Made by a program: the position numbers and the translations under genes | Part shown: positions 1-6,105 of the stretch, piece after piece | Position numbering within the stretch: position 1 is the first letter of the stretch | Layout: each line of letters begins with the position of its first letter | Notes under the pieces: generated by a model | What the model saw: the letters and a program-made list of their open reading frames with translations, nothing else | Told to the model about the DNA's origin: nothing | Databases searched by the model: none | Assembly (NCBI GenBank): GCA_002344345.1 | Contig: DDTL01000072.1 | Span: 1-6,105, forward strand | Reading direction: 5' to 3' | DNA: 6,105 nucleotides | From: Saprospiraceae bacterium UBA2365 | Lineage (GTDB): Bacteria > Bacteroidota > Bacteroidia > Chitinophagales > Saprospiraceae

Positions 1-73
1 TTTTCAATCGTTTTTTGCCCCAGCCCTTCTGACGTCAAAGTTCAGCGCAAGACTAAAGTAAAACGATTGAAAA
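1..73. repeat. Perfect 14-bp inverted repeat with 45-base spacer
   Basis: The first 14 bases (TTTTCAATCGTTTT) recur as an exact reverse complement at 60-73. The 45-base spacer contains a TGACGTCA palindrome (30-37). The left arm starts at the window edge, so the repeat may extend beyond it. A 14-bp perfect match at this distance is unlikely by chance even in AT-rich DNA. It could be a hairpin, the ends of a very small non-autonomous element, or a dispersed intergenic repeat. No coding frame of note lies inside. The structure is directly visible; its role is not. Confidence 0.6.
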
Positions 74-83
74 TCAACAAATT

Positions 84-174
84 AAAAGTCCCCTTTTAGG
101 TATATGCTGACTGAAAATGTCAGTGTCTGTACTGACTGAAAACGTCAGTAGGGATTTAGAGGGCAAAGACTTTT
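84..174. repeat. Nested repeat: two tandem CTGAC hairpins within a 7-bp inverted repeat
   Basis: AAAAGTC (84-90) pairs with GACTTTT (168-174). Inside are two near-identical units 25 bases apart, each a small stem-loop. The first is CTGAC, loop TGAAAAT, GTCAG (107-123). The second is TACTGAC, loop TGAAAAC, GTCAGTA (130-150). The flanks CCCCTTTTAGG (91-100 and adjoining bases) and GGGATTTAGAGGG (151-163) resemble C/T- and G/A-rich intergenic repeats that I associate with Bacteroidota genomes, here apparently split by the hairpin pair. The arms and tandem units are seen directly; membership of a dispersed family is inference. Confidence 0.5.
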
Positions 175-178
175 TGGA

Positions 179-612
179 GAAGACTCAATCATTTACAATA
201 TGCAAATATGTATTCAAATATTTTATTCATATCATTTCTAATCCAAACCCTTTGATTCATTTTTGGTGATTTTTATAATCAATCAGCATGATGCCTGAAC
301 AGTTTATGGTCATTGGGATTTAAGTTGGTTCATAGAATAATTGGGGAAAATAAGGAGTAGAAATGCAGGTATTGAGTAGGAAACACGTTAAGGACAAATA
401 AATTAATGGCCAACCGAATATCAAACTGAACAATATCATGTTAATTTCCAATGACGGGAAACAGATTAGTTCTCAATTCATAAACCAGGTTAAATAGCAG
501 GCAAATGAACTTACCGAAATGCTCAGTAAAGACTTCCAAATTACAATTATTCCAAATATTTAAAATATTCCTGTAATCATTTAAGTTGTTTGGATTTAAT
601 TAAGATGAGGAA
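179..612. other. AT-rich intergenic DNA, no supported gene
   Basis: There is no open frame of useful length on either strand. The only coding-like hint is a frame on the plus strand from an ATG at 363, preceded by AAGGAG at 352-357, which is stopped at 399-401, 495-497 and 561-563 (see findings). Stop-free runs this short are expected in DNA this AT-rich, so I do not call a gene. No tRNA-like cloverleaf or riboswitch core was recognised by eye. Confidence 0.5.
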
Positions 613-674
613 TTTTTTTTTGCTATTTTAGCAGCTTGTTTTTTTTCGATCTTGATTTAATGATACTTTTTTTT
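613..674 (+). promoter_or_regulatory. Putative hppA promoter/leader with three poly-T tracts
   Basis: Three runs of 8-9 T occur at 613-621, 639-646 and 667-674, just upstream of the hppA start at 692. The last overlaps TACTTTTT (664-671), a 7/8 match to the Bacteroidota -7 element TAnnTTTG. A TTG at 636-638 could serve as the -33 element, but the 25-base spacer is longer than usual. No Shine-Dalgarno sequence precedes the ATG; the leader is A/T-rich, as is common in this phylum. The promoter assignment is weak inference. Confidence 0.25.
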
Positions 675-691
675 AACTAATAAAACTAATC

Positions 692-2851
692 ATGGTACAA
701 ACATTAATTTACTTAATTCCCGTTTTCGGGTTGATTGGGCTTTTGTTTACATTCTGGAAATCCAGTTGGGTTACAAAACAGGACCCGGGTAATCCAAGAA
801 TGCAACAAATAGGAGCCAACATTGCCAAAGGGGCAATGGCATTTTTAAGAGCAGAATACAAATTGCTTTCAATCTTTGTTATTGCAGTTGCGATTTTATT
901 GGGTATTAGTGGCACAACTGAGGGTTCACATCCGCTTGTTGCTTTGTCATTTATAATTGGTGCTTTGTGTTCGGCGCTTGCAGGCTTTATAGGCATGAAA
1001 GTTGCAACGAAAGCGAATATCAGAACCACCAGTGCAGCCAGAAAAAGCCTGGGTAAAGCCCTTGAGGTAGCTTTTGCAGGTGGGTCCGTTATGGGCTTGG
1101 GTGTAGTTGGTCTGGGTGTACTCGGACTGGGTGGATTGTTCGCGATCTATAACAATATGGACTGGGATATCAATAAAGTTATCACTGTTTTGACCGGGTT
1201 CTCTTTCGGTGCTTCATCCATTGCGCTTTTTGCCAGGGTCGGGGGAGGAATTTACACCAAAGCAGCAGACGTAGGAGCTGACCTGGTTGGTAAGGTTGAA
1301 GCAGGCATCCCTGAGGATCATCCGCTCAATCCTGCCACCATTGCTGACAACGTTGGAGATAACGTAGGAGATGTAGCCGGTATGGGTGCAGACCTTTTTG
1401 AATCCTATGTGGGTGCAATCGTTGGAACAATGGTTTTGGGAGCCACTTTCATCGGACTGGTTGGCTTCGAGAATACCAATGATTTCAATGGACTTAATGC
1501 CGTTCTTTTACCTTTGGTTCTTGCAGGTATCGGAATCATTACATCGATTTTAGGTACATTCTTCGTCAGAGTAGCGGAAGGAGGTAACCCTCAAAAAGCT
1601 TTGAATAACGGTGAATTTATATCTTCAGCCATAATGCTGATCGCTACATATTTTGTTGTTCAGTGGATGCTACCTGCTACATGGGAATTTAACGGAACGA
1701 CCCTGACTTCAAATGGAGTATTCTTTGCGGTGATCATCGGTTTGGTTGCAGGTCTTTTGATCGGTTTGATCACGGAGTTTTATACCGGAACGGGTACAAA
1801 ACCAGTCAAATCTATAGTTAACCAATCTATCACGGGGTCTGCCACCAATATTATTGCAGGACTGGGTGTGGGTATGCAATCCACCGCCATTCCGATTTTA
1901 GTTCTGGCTGCTGCGATCATTGGTTCTTTCCATTTTGCAGGATTATATGGTATAGCCATTGCTGCAGTAGGTATGTTGTCCAATACCGGAGTTCAATTAG
2001 CTGTAGATGCATATGGACCTATCTCTGACAACGCCGGAGGAATTGCTGAAATGGCTGATCTTCCTAAGGAAGTCAGACAAAGAACAGACAAACTCGATGC
2101 AGTAGGAAATACTACTGCTGCTATCGGAAAAGGTTTTGCCATCGGATCAGCTGCATTGACTGCACTTGCTTTATTCGCTGCATATATGTCCACTGCTAAA
2201 ATCAATTCCATCGACGTATCCAAACCTATCGTAATGGGCGGTTTGCTGGTCGGAGCAATGTTGCCTTTCCTCTTTTCATCATTGGCGATGAACGCTGTCG
2301 GAAAAGCTGCGATGGATATGATCAAAGAGGTAAGAAGACAATTTGCTGACATTCCGGAATTAAAAGCTGCTCTGGCGCTTATGAAGAAAAATGATGGTAT
2401 CGACCACCACGACTGGTCAGCCGAAGATCAAAAAGTATTTGATGCCGCTGATGGTAAAGCTGAATACAGTAAATGCGTCGAAATATCAACGAAAGCATCC
2501 ATCAGGGAAATGATATTGCCTGGTTTACTGGCTGTTGGAACACCTGTAGCTATTGGCTTTCTGGGAGGATCTGAAATGCTCGGAGGGCTGCTCGCCGGTG
2601 TTACTGCAACCGGGGTTTTGATGGCTATCTTCCAATCCAATGCAGGTGGCGCATGGGATAATGCGAAAAAAATGTTTGAAACAGGTGTTGATATCGATGG
2701 AAATACCTACTATAAAGGCTCAGCGCCGCATAAAGCAGCTGTAGTTGGGGATACTGTCGGCGATCCTTTCAAAGATACTTCAGGTCCATCTTTGAACATC
2801 CTTTTGAAATTGATGTCTGTTGTGGCATTGGTGATCGCTCCGTTTTTATAA
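692..2851 (+). CDS. hppA: Membrane-bound K+-dependent ion-translocating pyrophosphatase
   Basis: Hydrolyses cytosolic pyrophosphate to two phosphates and uses the energy to pump H+ and/or Na+ across the inner membrane. At 719 residues it is within the normal family range and appears complete, being hydrophobic from residue 1 and ending in VALVIAPFL. Diagnostic motifs are DVGADLVGKVE (193-203), the Asp-rich Mg-PPi site DNVGDNVGD (219-227), EFYT (362-365), SDNAGG (445-450) and GDTVGDPFKDTSGPS (686-700). Ala476 and Gly479 in GNTTAAIGKG are the residues that mark K+-dependent enzymes; K+-independent ones carry Lys at the first position. Glu237 in DLFESY occupies the gate position typical of Na+-PPases, but some H+ pumps may share it, so the pumped ion is unresolved. 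A charged cytosolic loop at about 557-592 looks longer than in many homologues. The gene stands alone, convergent with the next gene and ended by a strong terminator. Confidence 0.97.
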   Translation: MVQTLIYLIPVFGLIGLLFTFWKSSWVTKQDPGNPRMQQIGANIAKGAMAFLRAEYKLLSIFVIAVAILLGISGTTEGSHPLVALSFIIGALCSALAGFIGMKVATKANIRTTSAARKSLGKALEVAFAGGSVMGLGVVGLGVLGLGGLFAIYNNMDWDINKVITVLTGFSFGASSIALFARVGGGIYTKAADVGADLVGKVEAGIPEDHPLNPATIADNVGDNVGDVAGMGADLFESYVGAIVGTMVLGATFIGLVGFENTNDFNGLNAVLLPLVLAGIGIITSILGTFFVRVAEGGNPQKALNNGEFISSAIMLIATYFVVQWMLPATWEFNGTTLTSNGVFFAVIIGLVAGLLIGLITEFYTGTGTKPVKSIVNQSITGSATNIIAGLGVGMQSTAIPILVLAAAIIGSFHFAGLYGIAIAAVGMLSNTGVQLAVDAYGPISDNAGGIAEMADLPKEVRQRTDKLDAVGNTTAAIGKGFAIGSAALTALALFAAYMSTAKINSIDVSKPIVMGGLLVGAMLPFLFSSLAMNAVGKAAMDMIKEVRRQFADIPELKAALALMKKNDGIDHHDWSAEDQKVFDAADGKAEYSKCVEISTKASIREMILPGLLAVGTPVAIGFLGGSEMLGGLLAGVTATGVLMAIFQSNAGGAWDNAKKMFETGVDIDGNTYYKGSAPHKAAVVGDTVGDPFKDTSGPSLNILLKLMSVVALVIAPFL

Positions 2852-2897
2852 TTTGAAATTCTTCCTGCATTATTGCAGAAAACAAATGACCATTAAT

Positions 2898-2927
2898 AAA
2901 AAAAGTCCCGCAATCGGGACTTTTTTT
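2898..2927. terminator. Bidirectional intrinsic terminator
   Basis: Stem GTCCCG (2905-2910), loop CAAT (2911-2914) and stem CGGGAC (2915-2920) are flanked by seven A on the left (2898-2904) and seven T on the right (2921-2927). Read in either direction this is a G/C-rich hairpin followed by a U-run, so it can end transcripts of hppA (stop at 2851) and of the convergent aminotransferase gene. The right T-tract overlaps the first two bases of the aminotransferase stop codon (2926-2928, TAA on the minus strand). A smaller hairpin, CTGCA-TTAT-TGCAG (2865-2878), lies between hppA and this terminator. Confidence 0.92.
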
Positions 2928-4131
2928 ATTTTGATTTAAATATCTGTCTTAAACAATCCGCCAAATACTCATATTGTCCGATATTATTATATAGCTGTGA
3001 AGAAATGCGCAGCCATTGTCTCGGCGCGCTGGGAAACATAAAAACCGGAACCTGTATTTGATACTTTTCATAAAGTTTTTGTTTCAACGGTGGTGTTTCA
3101 TTGAACTTAGGAAAACCTTCTTCTCCGTCGGGCATGGGTAAAGTCAGGATACTTCCGATATAATTTTCACGTAAAGGTAAATCAAAACCCAATTTTTCAG
3201 CAATTAAATTCCCCGCATTCCAAACGAGTTTATGATTGGAATTCATCACTCCTTCCCAACCATCGGGATGTAGTTTTTCAATATAATCCAATGTATCCCC
3301 GACACAAAAATAAGCGCTGAAATCATGCGTTCCGTCCCACATAAACTGGTTTGCCCAATGCGAACTTCCTCCTTCATCAGTATCATTATAGTGACTGATA
3401 ATCAATGGTTTAATAAAATGTTTCCAATCCGGTTTTACATACATAAAGGCACTTCCTTTTGGAGCACAGATCCACTTGTGACAATTGGCTACATAAAAAT
3501 CAGGGTTGAGATGCCTGATATCGAGGTAGACCATACCTGGTGCATGTGCCCCGTCGACCAAACTGCAAACACCATTTTCCCTTAAGAAATCAACTATTTT
3601 TTTGATGGGAAACACCATGCCTGTAGCTGAACTCACATGATCAATCAAAGCCAGTTTGGTTCGGTCAGTTATTTTATCCTGAAGAGCTTTCAATATTTGT
3701 TGATCATCCTCAACCGGAAAAGGAATCTCGATCACATTCAACCGAATTTTATTCCGCTCACAAAAATGCTTCATGGCAAGCATACAGGCGCCATAAGCAT
3801 GCGAACTGACCAGCCATTCATCTCCCGGCTCAAAAAGAAAACTGTTCAGAACCTGGTTTACACCGGTAGTTGTATTCTGAACAAAAACCAAATCGTCCGG
3901 ATCTGCATTCACAAATTCAGCCAACTTTTTCTTCGAACGATCCAATAATACCGGCCATTGATTTACAAAAAAATCCACTGGTTCACGTTCCATTATATCA
4001 CGATATCTGGTCTGTTGCTCTGAAATATAAGTCGGTGTTGCTCCAAATGATCCATGATTTAAAAAAACGATGTCTTTATCCAACTTCCAATGATGCGCCA
4101 GATCACTATATTGAGGAATATTATTATTCAT
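2926..4131 (-). CDS. Class V PLP-dependent aminotransferase, isopenicillin N epimerase-like
   Basis: A soluble 401-residue fold-type I PLP enzyme with no signal peptide, so cytosolic. Visible landmarks are NHGSFGATP near the N-terminus (25-33), the cofactor phosphate-binding NTTTG (86-90), DHVSSATG (164-171), VDGAHAPG (192-199) with Asp193 expected to contact the pyridine nitrogen, NCHKW with Lys219 as the Schiff-base lysine, WDGTHD (265-270) and a C-terminal LRISSQLYNN (374-383) whose Arg375 probably binds the substrate carboxylate. This order matches the CefD-like branch of class V, which includes epimerases, aminotransferases and C-S lyases/desulfurases. The true substrate cannot be read from sequence, and antibiotic synthesis should not be assumed since no beta-lactam genes are nearby. 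It starts 35 bases after the secreted hydrolase gene and is probably co-transcribed with it. The stop codon abuts the shared terminator. Confidence 0.93.
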   Translation of the reverse strand: MNNNIPQYSDLAHHWKLDKDIVFLNHGSFGATPTYISEQQTRYRDIMEREPVDFFVNQWPVLLDRSKKKLAEFVNADPDDLVFVQNTTTGVNQVLNSFLFEPGDEWLVSSHAYGACMLAMKHFCERNKIRLNVIEIPFPVEDDQQILKALQDKITDRTKLALIDHVSSATGMVFPIKKIVDFLRENGVCSLVDGAHAPGMVYLDIRHLNPDFYVANCHKWICAPKGSAFMYVKPDWKHFIKPLIISHYNDTDEGGSSHWANQFMWDGTHDFSAYFCVGDTLDYIEKLHPDGWEGVMNSNHKLVWNAGNLIAEKLGFDLPLRENYIGSILTLPMPDGEEGFPKFNETPPLKQKLYEKYQIQVPVFMFPSAPRQWLRISSQLYNNIGQYEYLADCLRQIFKSK

Positions 4132-4152
4132 ATACTGATATTTAAGTTATTA

Positions 4153-4183
4153 CCAAATTATATTCTTTATTTACCCAACAAAA
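4153..4183 (-). promoter_or_regulatory. Possible promoter for the aminotransferase gene
   Basis: On the minus strand, TTTTG (4183-4179) is followed after 18 bases by TAATTTGG (4160-4153), a 7/8 match to the Bacteroidota -7 element TAnnTTTG. This sits in the 35-base gap and the end of the hydrolase gene, about 21 bases before the ATG at 4131. It may provide extra transcription, but such AT-rich matches arise readily by chance, and co-transcription from the hydrolase gene is equally possible. Confidence 0.2.
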
Positions 4184-5345
4184 CCTTCCCTGTCATAATA
4201 TTATTTCCATTTTTGAGCCTTACCACATACAATCCGCTGTTCAATATTCCGATATCCTGTTCATCTCCTATGTTAACCCTTGATTTCCTATACACTTCTT
4301 TCCCATATAAATCTAAAACCTGCATTTCGAAAGCATTCTTTATTAAGCTATCCGGCAAAAAGAATTTAAATTTTCCTTTGGTAGGGTTGGGATAAATTCC
4401 TTGTTCATTAAATTGAGGAGATGAAGTTTTCAACAGATCGCATTGACCGTAAAAATTGAAATCATGATTATCAATCAATAAGTTCATAAAGCTTGAGTTA
4501 CTTCCTTGGTCCATTTTCAAATAATAATCAAGCCACGGAATCAATAATTTAAATACAATTTCCTGTTGTTTTGGGCGTGTGATCAACGGCTGAGGATTGC
4601 TTACGGTTTCTCCGAAATCACATGCCAGGTTTGAATTTGCAAAATAACAATGACCACCTCCCAAAATTTTGATAAAGAATTTACATGAAGTCCCCAATCG
4701 GTTAAAAACTGGTATATGCATCTCATCGGGCAAGGTTACACCGTCATTTTCTCCGGAAAAAACAATTGAGGGTACTGAAACTGCTGATGAACTCTCAATA
4801 GCAGAAGGTTTGGTTTCCGCCGGGGCAAATAATATGAGCGTAGTTAACTGTTCATTACCTGAAGCTGCGAGTACGGATGCTCCTCCTCCCATGGAATGTC
4901 CCATGATGGCGCTCTGTTCTTTCACGTGACCATAAAAAATGGATCCGGGTACCGTATTCAGGTATTTGATGTGGACATTGAGAAATTTGAGATCTTCGCC
5001 GAATTCAGCATGATCAGGAAAGGGGATCGGCCCTGTTTCTGTTGTTGGTATAACAAGAATATAACCTCTGTGCACCAAAGTATCTCTGAAATTGAGATAA
5101 GCCTGATAATTCATGGCAAACCCATGACCCAATACGATCAATGGAAAACTACCGTCTTCTAAAGCTGCATCCGATCCGGTTGATTTAGCCGGATAAAAGA
5201 CCCTTGAAGGTATCGTTCTGTTTCTTGCCGGATCCGAAAAATGGATTTGACTCGTACCTACCTCATAAGCCTGAGACAAACCCACGGACCCTGTGATAAG
5301 AAATCGGATACAAATAATAAAGAAAAGTGTGCTTTTCCCGTTCAT
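4167..5345 (-). CDS. Secreted alpha/beta hydrolase (cutinase/chlorophyllase-like) with T9SS sorting domain
   Basis: A 392-residue exported esterase-type enzyme. Residues 1-25 form a signal peptide (Lys/Arg, then a hydrophobic run, cleavage probably near LSQA). Residues about 28-278 form the alpha/beta hydrolase. An oxyanion-loop motif GHGFAMN lies at 73-79 and the nucleophile elbow GHSMGGG at 149-155 (Ser151). The likely acid is Asp201 in SGENDG and the likely base is His232 in GGGHC. The elbow, the END acid motif and the GG-x-H motif are arranged as in bacterial cutinase/PET-hydrolase-type and chlorophyllase/dienelactone-hydrolase-like enzymes. After a linker, residues about 316-392 are a type A T9SS domain: YPNPTKGKF (318-326), VLDLYGKEVY (343-352), LNSGLYVVRLKNG (368-380) and a final GKVLLGK. 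The protein should cross the outer membrane and be released or anchored at the surface. The substrate is unknown. It is the first gene of a probable two-gene unit. Confidence 0.92.
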   Translation of the reverse strand: MNGKSTLFFIICIRFLITGSVGLSQAYEVGTSQIHFSDPARNRTIPSRVFYPAKSTGSDAALEDGSFPLIVLGHGFAMNYQAYLNFRDTLVHRGYILVIPTTETGPIPFPDHAEFGEDLKFLNVHIKYLNTVPGSIFYGHVKEQSAIMGHSMGGGASVLAASGNEQLTTLILFAPAETKPSAIESSSAVSVPSIVFSGENDGVTLPDEMHIPVFNRLGTSCKFFIKILGGGHCYFANSNLACDFGETVSNPQPLITRPKQQEIVFKLLIPWLDYYLKMDQGSNSSFMNLLIDNHDFNFYGQCDLLKTSSPQFNEQGIYPNPTKGKFKFFLPDSLIKNAFEMQVLDLYGKEVYRKSRVNIGDEQDIGILNSGLYVVRLKNGNNIMTGKVLLGK

Positions 5346-5356
5346 ATTGACATGAT

Positions 5357-5378
5357 TAAATATAATGGGATAAATATA
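5357..5378 (-). promoter_or_regulatory. Duplicated TATATTTA upstream of the hydrolase gene
   Basis: On the minus strand TATATTTA occurs twice (5378-5371 and 5364-5357), with starts 14 bases apart, upstream of the ATG at 5345. Each matches the Bacteroidota -7 element TAnnTTTG at 7 of 8 positions, the final G being A. No well-spaced TTG -33 element was found, so either copy could be a weak promoter or simply AT-rich sequence. No Shine-Dalgarno site is visible before the ATG. Confidence 0.2.
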
Positions 5379-5504
5379 GCACTAAAATCAAAATGAATAA
5401 TATCAGGATGGTCTTCTATGTATCTTTAAAAATGCACAAATTTCAAAACATTATCTTTCCGCGATTTTTGCCCGGTATTTGTAATTGAATATGGAAAAAA
5501 CAGA

Positions 5505-5777
5505 CTATGGATTTGCCGATAATTGCGAATTATTGTTAAAAGAACAAATGATGCAGTTTCCCGGGCTATCAAACAAAGACATGTGTCTAAAGTCCTTAGA
5601 AAAAGTTTGTTTTCCGGCTTTTTCAAATTTTTCCATCAAACTTGTTTTATTCTTCATGCTTAAAACGCAATGCTTCATGAAAGCATATCTTATAAAATGA
5701 AAGTCTGCATCGAAAGGACTCAATCGCAATGGCTGTAATACATATTTAGTTTTTATTAATTGATAATGTACAGAAAA
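5505..5777 (-). pseudogene. Possible gene remnant or unassigned open frame
   Basis: A 90-codon stop-free frame runs from 5777 to a TAG at 5507-5505. It has no ATG near its beginning: the first are a TTG at 5729 and an ATG at 5678. It includes coding-looking stretches such as LRLSPFDADFHFIRYAFMKH. After the TAG the same frame continues with SVFSIFNYKYRAKIAER, a TAA, then CFEICAFLKIHRRPS and a TGA, which would fit a decayed gene. I recognise no family. A 71-codon plus-strand frame (5485-5700) overlaps it, so either could be a shadow or both could be chance. A live small protein starting at 5729 or 5678 is not excluded. Confidence 0.2.
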
Positions 5778-6105
5778 TCAATTAAAAAATATCTAAGTGA
5801 TTCGTTTTTATTCGTAGCTAAATTTACTTTTCGAAACAAACCCAAACTTCTTGTTAATTCCTGGCAAAGTAGTTAATATACCCAAAAAACTTAGGAAGGC
5901 ACAGGTATGTACAAATCATTGATTATCATATAAAACGGATCTGATTGATCCATTTTCGCTCCATGATCTATACTTTTCACCGTTGGATCTATTTTTCTGG
6001 ATTCAAAGCTAAAAGTTCGTTTTTTTTATTGGTAAATAATGCGAATCAAGGGTTGAAAAAAAGCTCCGAAAATCCTTTATTTGGCCTCAATCCTAAAGGA
6101 AGATA
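5778..6105. other. AT-rich intergenic DNA with weak inverted repeats
   Basis: There is no supported gene. An imperfect hairpin lies at 5932-5956, with arms AAAA(C)GGATC and GATCC(A)TTTT around loop TGATT; it could be a weak terminator but has only four terminal T. Another AT-only inverted repeat straddles the left boundary: TTAATTGA at 5756-5763 and TCAATTAA at 5778-5785. At the right edge a minus-strand frame is open from 6105 to a TGA at 6048-6046 (19 codons). It could be the tail of a gene outside the window but is too short to call. Confidence 0.4.

Noticed and set aside
1..180. CRISPR array
   Set aside because: There are only two similar units, 25 bases apart, which are themselves hairpins; there are no repeat-spacer periods and no cas genes.
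621..646. Intrinsic terminator TGCTA-TTT-TAGCA followed by a T-run
   Set aside because: The stem is five mostly A/T pairs with a three-base loop and is separated from the T-run by other bases; it is more likely part of the AT-rich leader of hppA.
709..2640. Several minus-strand open frames of 67-119 codons opposite hppA
   Set aside because: They lie entirely inside a well-supported membrane protein gene, show no family motifs and are the antisense shadow of its codon use.
2926..4131. A beta-lactam biosynthesis role (true isopenicillin N epimerase)
   Set aside because: The resemblance is at family level only, and no penicillin/cephalosporin pathway genes are in the window; many Bacteroidota carry such homologues with other or unknown roles.
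3325..4395. Plus-strand open frames opposite the aminotransferase and hydrolase genes
   Set aside because: They mirror two genes with clear catalytic motifs, and the translated products show no recognisable domain or plausible start signal.
4669..5162. Two plus-strand open frames of 86-88 codons opposite the hydrolase
   Set aside because: They overlap the catalytic core of the hydrolase on the other strand, and their translations carry no motif.
6046..6105. C-terminal end of a minus-strand gene entering from the right edge
   Set aside because: Only 19 open codons are visible with no motif; a run this short is expected by chance.

Overview
The window looks like a piece of a Bacteroidota chromosome, probably from the Saprospiria/Chitinophagia/Flavobacteriia side of the phylum. 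The clearest sign is a protein ending in a type IX secretion (T9SS) C-terminal sorting domain, a system essentially confined to this phylum. AT-rich intergenic DNA, genes without Shine-Dalgarno sites and a K+-dependent membrane pyrophosphatase agree with this. The genus cannot be named from the sequence.

Layout. Bases 1-691 hold no convincing gene. The first ~178 bases are a cluster of nested inverted repeats and small hairpins, and the rest is AT-rich DNA ending in three poly-T tracts before the first gene. Bases 692-2851 (+) encode a complete membrane-bound, ion-pumping pyrophosphatase (hppA). A strong hairpin with A- and T-tracts (2898-2927) separates it from two convergent minus-strand genes and can terminate transcription from both sides. 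The minus-strand pair, in transcription order, is a secreted alpha/beta hydrolase with a T9SS tail (5345-4167) and, 35 bases on, a cytosolic class V PLP-dependent aminotransferase related to isopenicillin N epimerase (4131-2926). The final ~760 bases (5346-6105) contain no clear gene, only an unassigned minus-strand open frame that may be a remnant and some weak inverted repeats.

Function. The pyrophosphatase recovers energy from biosynthetic pyrophosphate as a transmembrane Na+ and/or H+ gradient and is independent of the other two genes. The hydrolase and aminotransferase are probably co-transcribed, but one is exported and the other has no export signal, so a shared pathway is not shown. 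I found no convincing new multi-gene system. The points most worth a second look are the cutinase/PET-hydrolase-like catalytic pattern of the T9SS hydrolase, the repeat cluster at the left edge and the possible remnant at the right.
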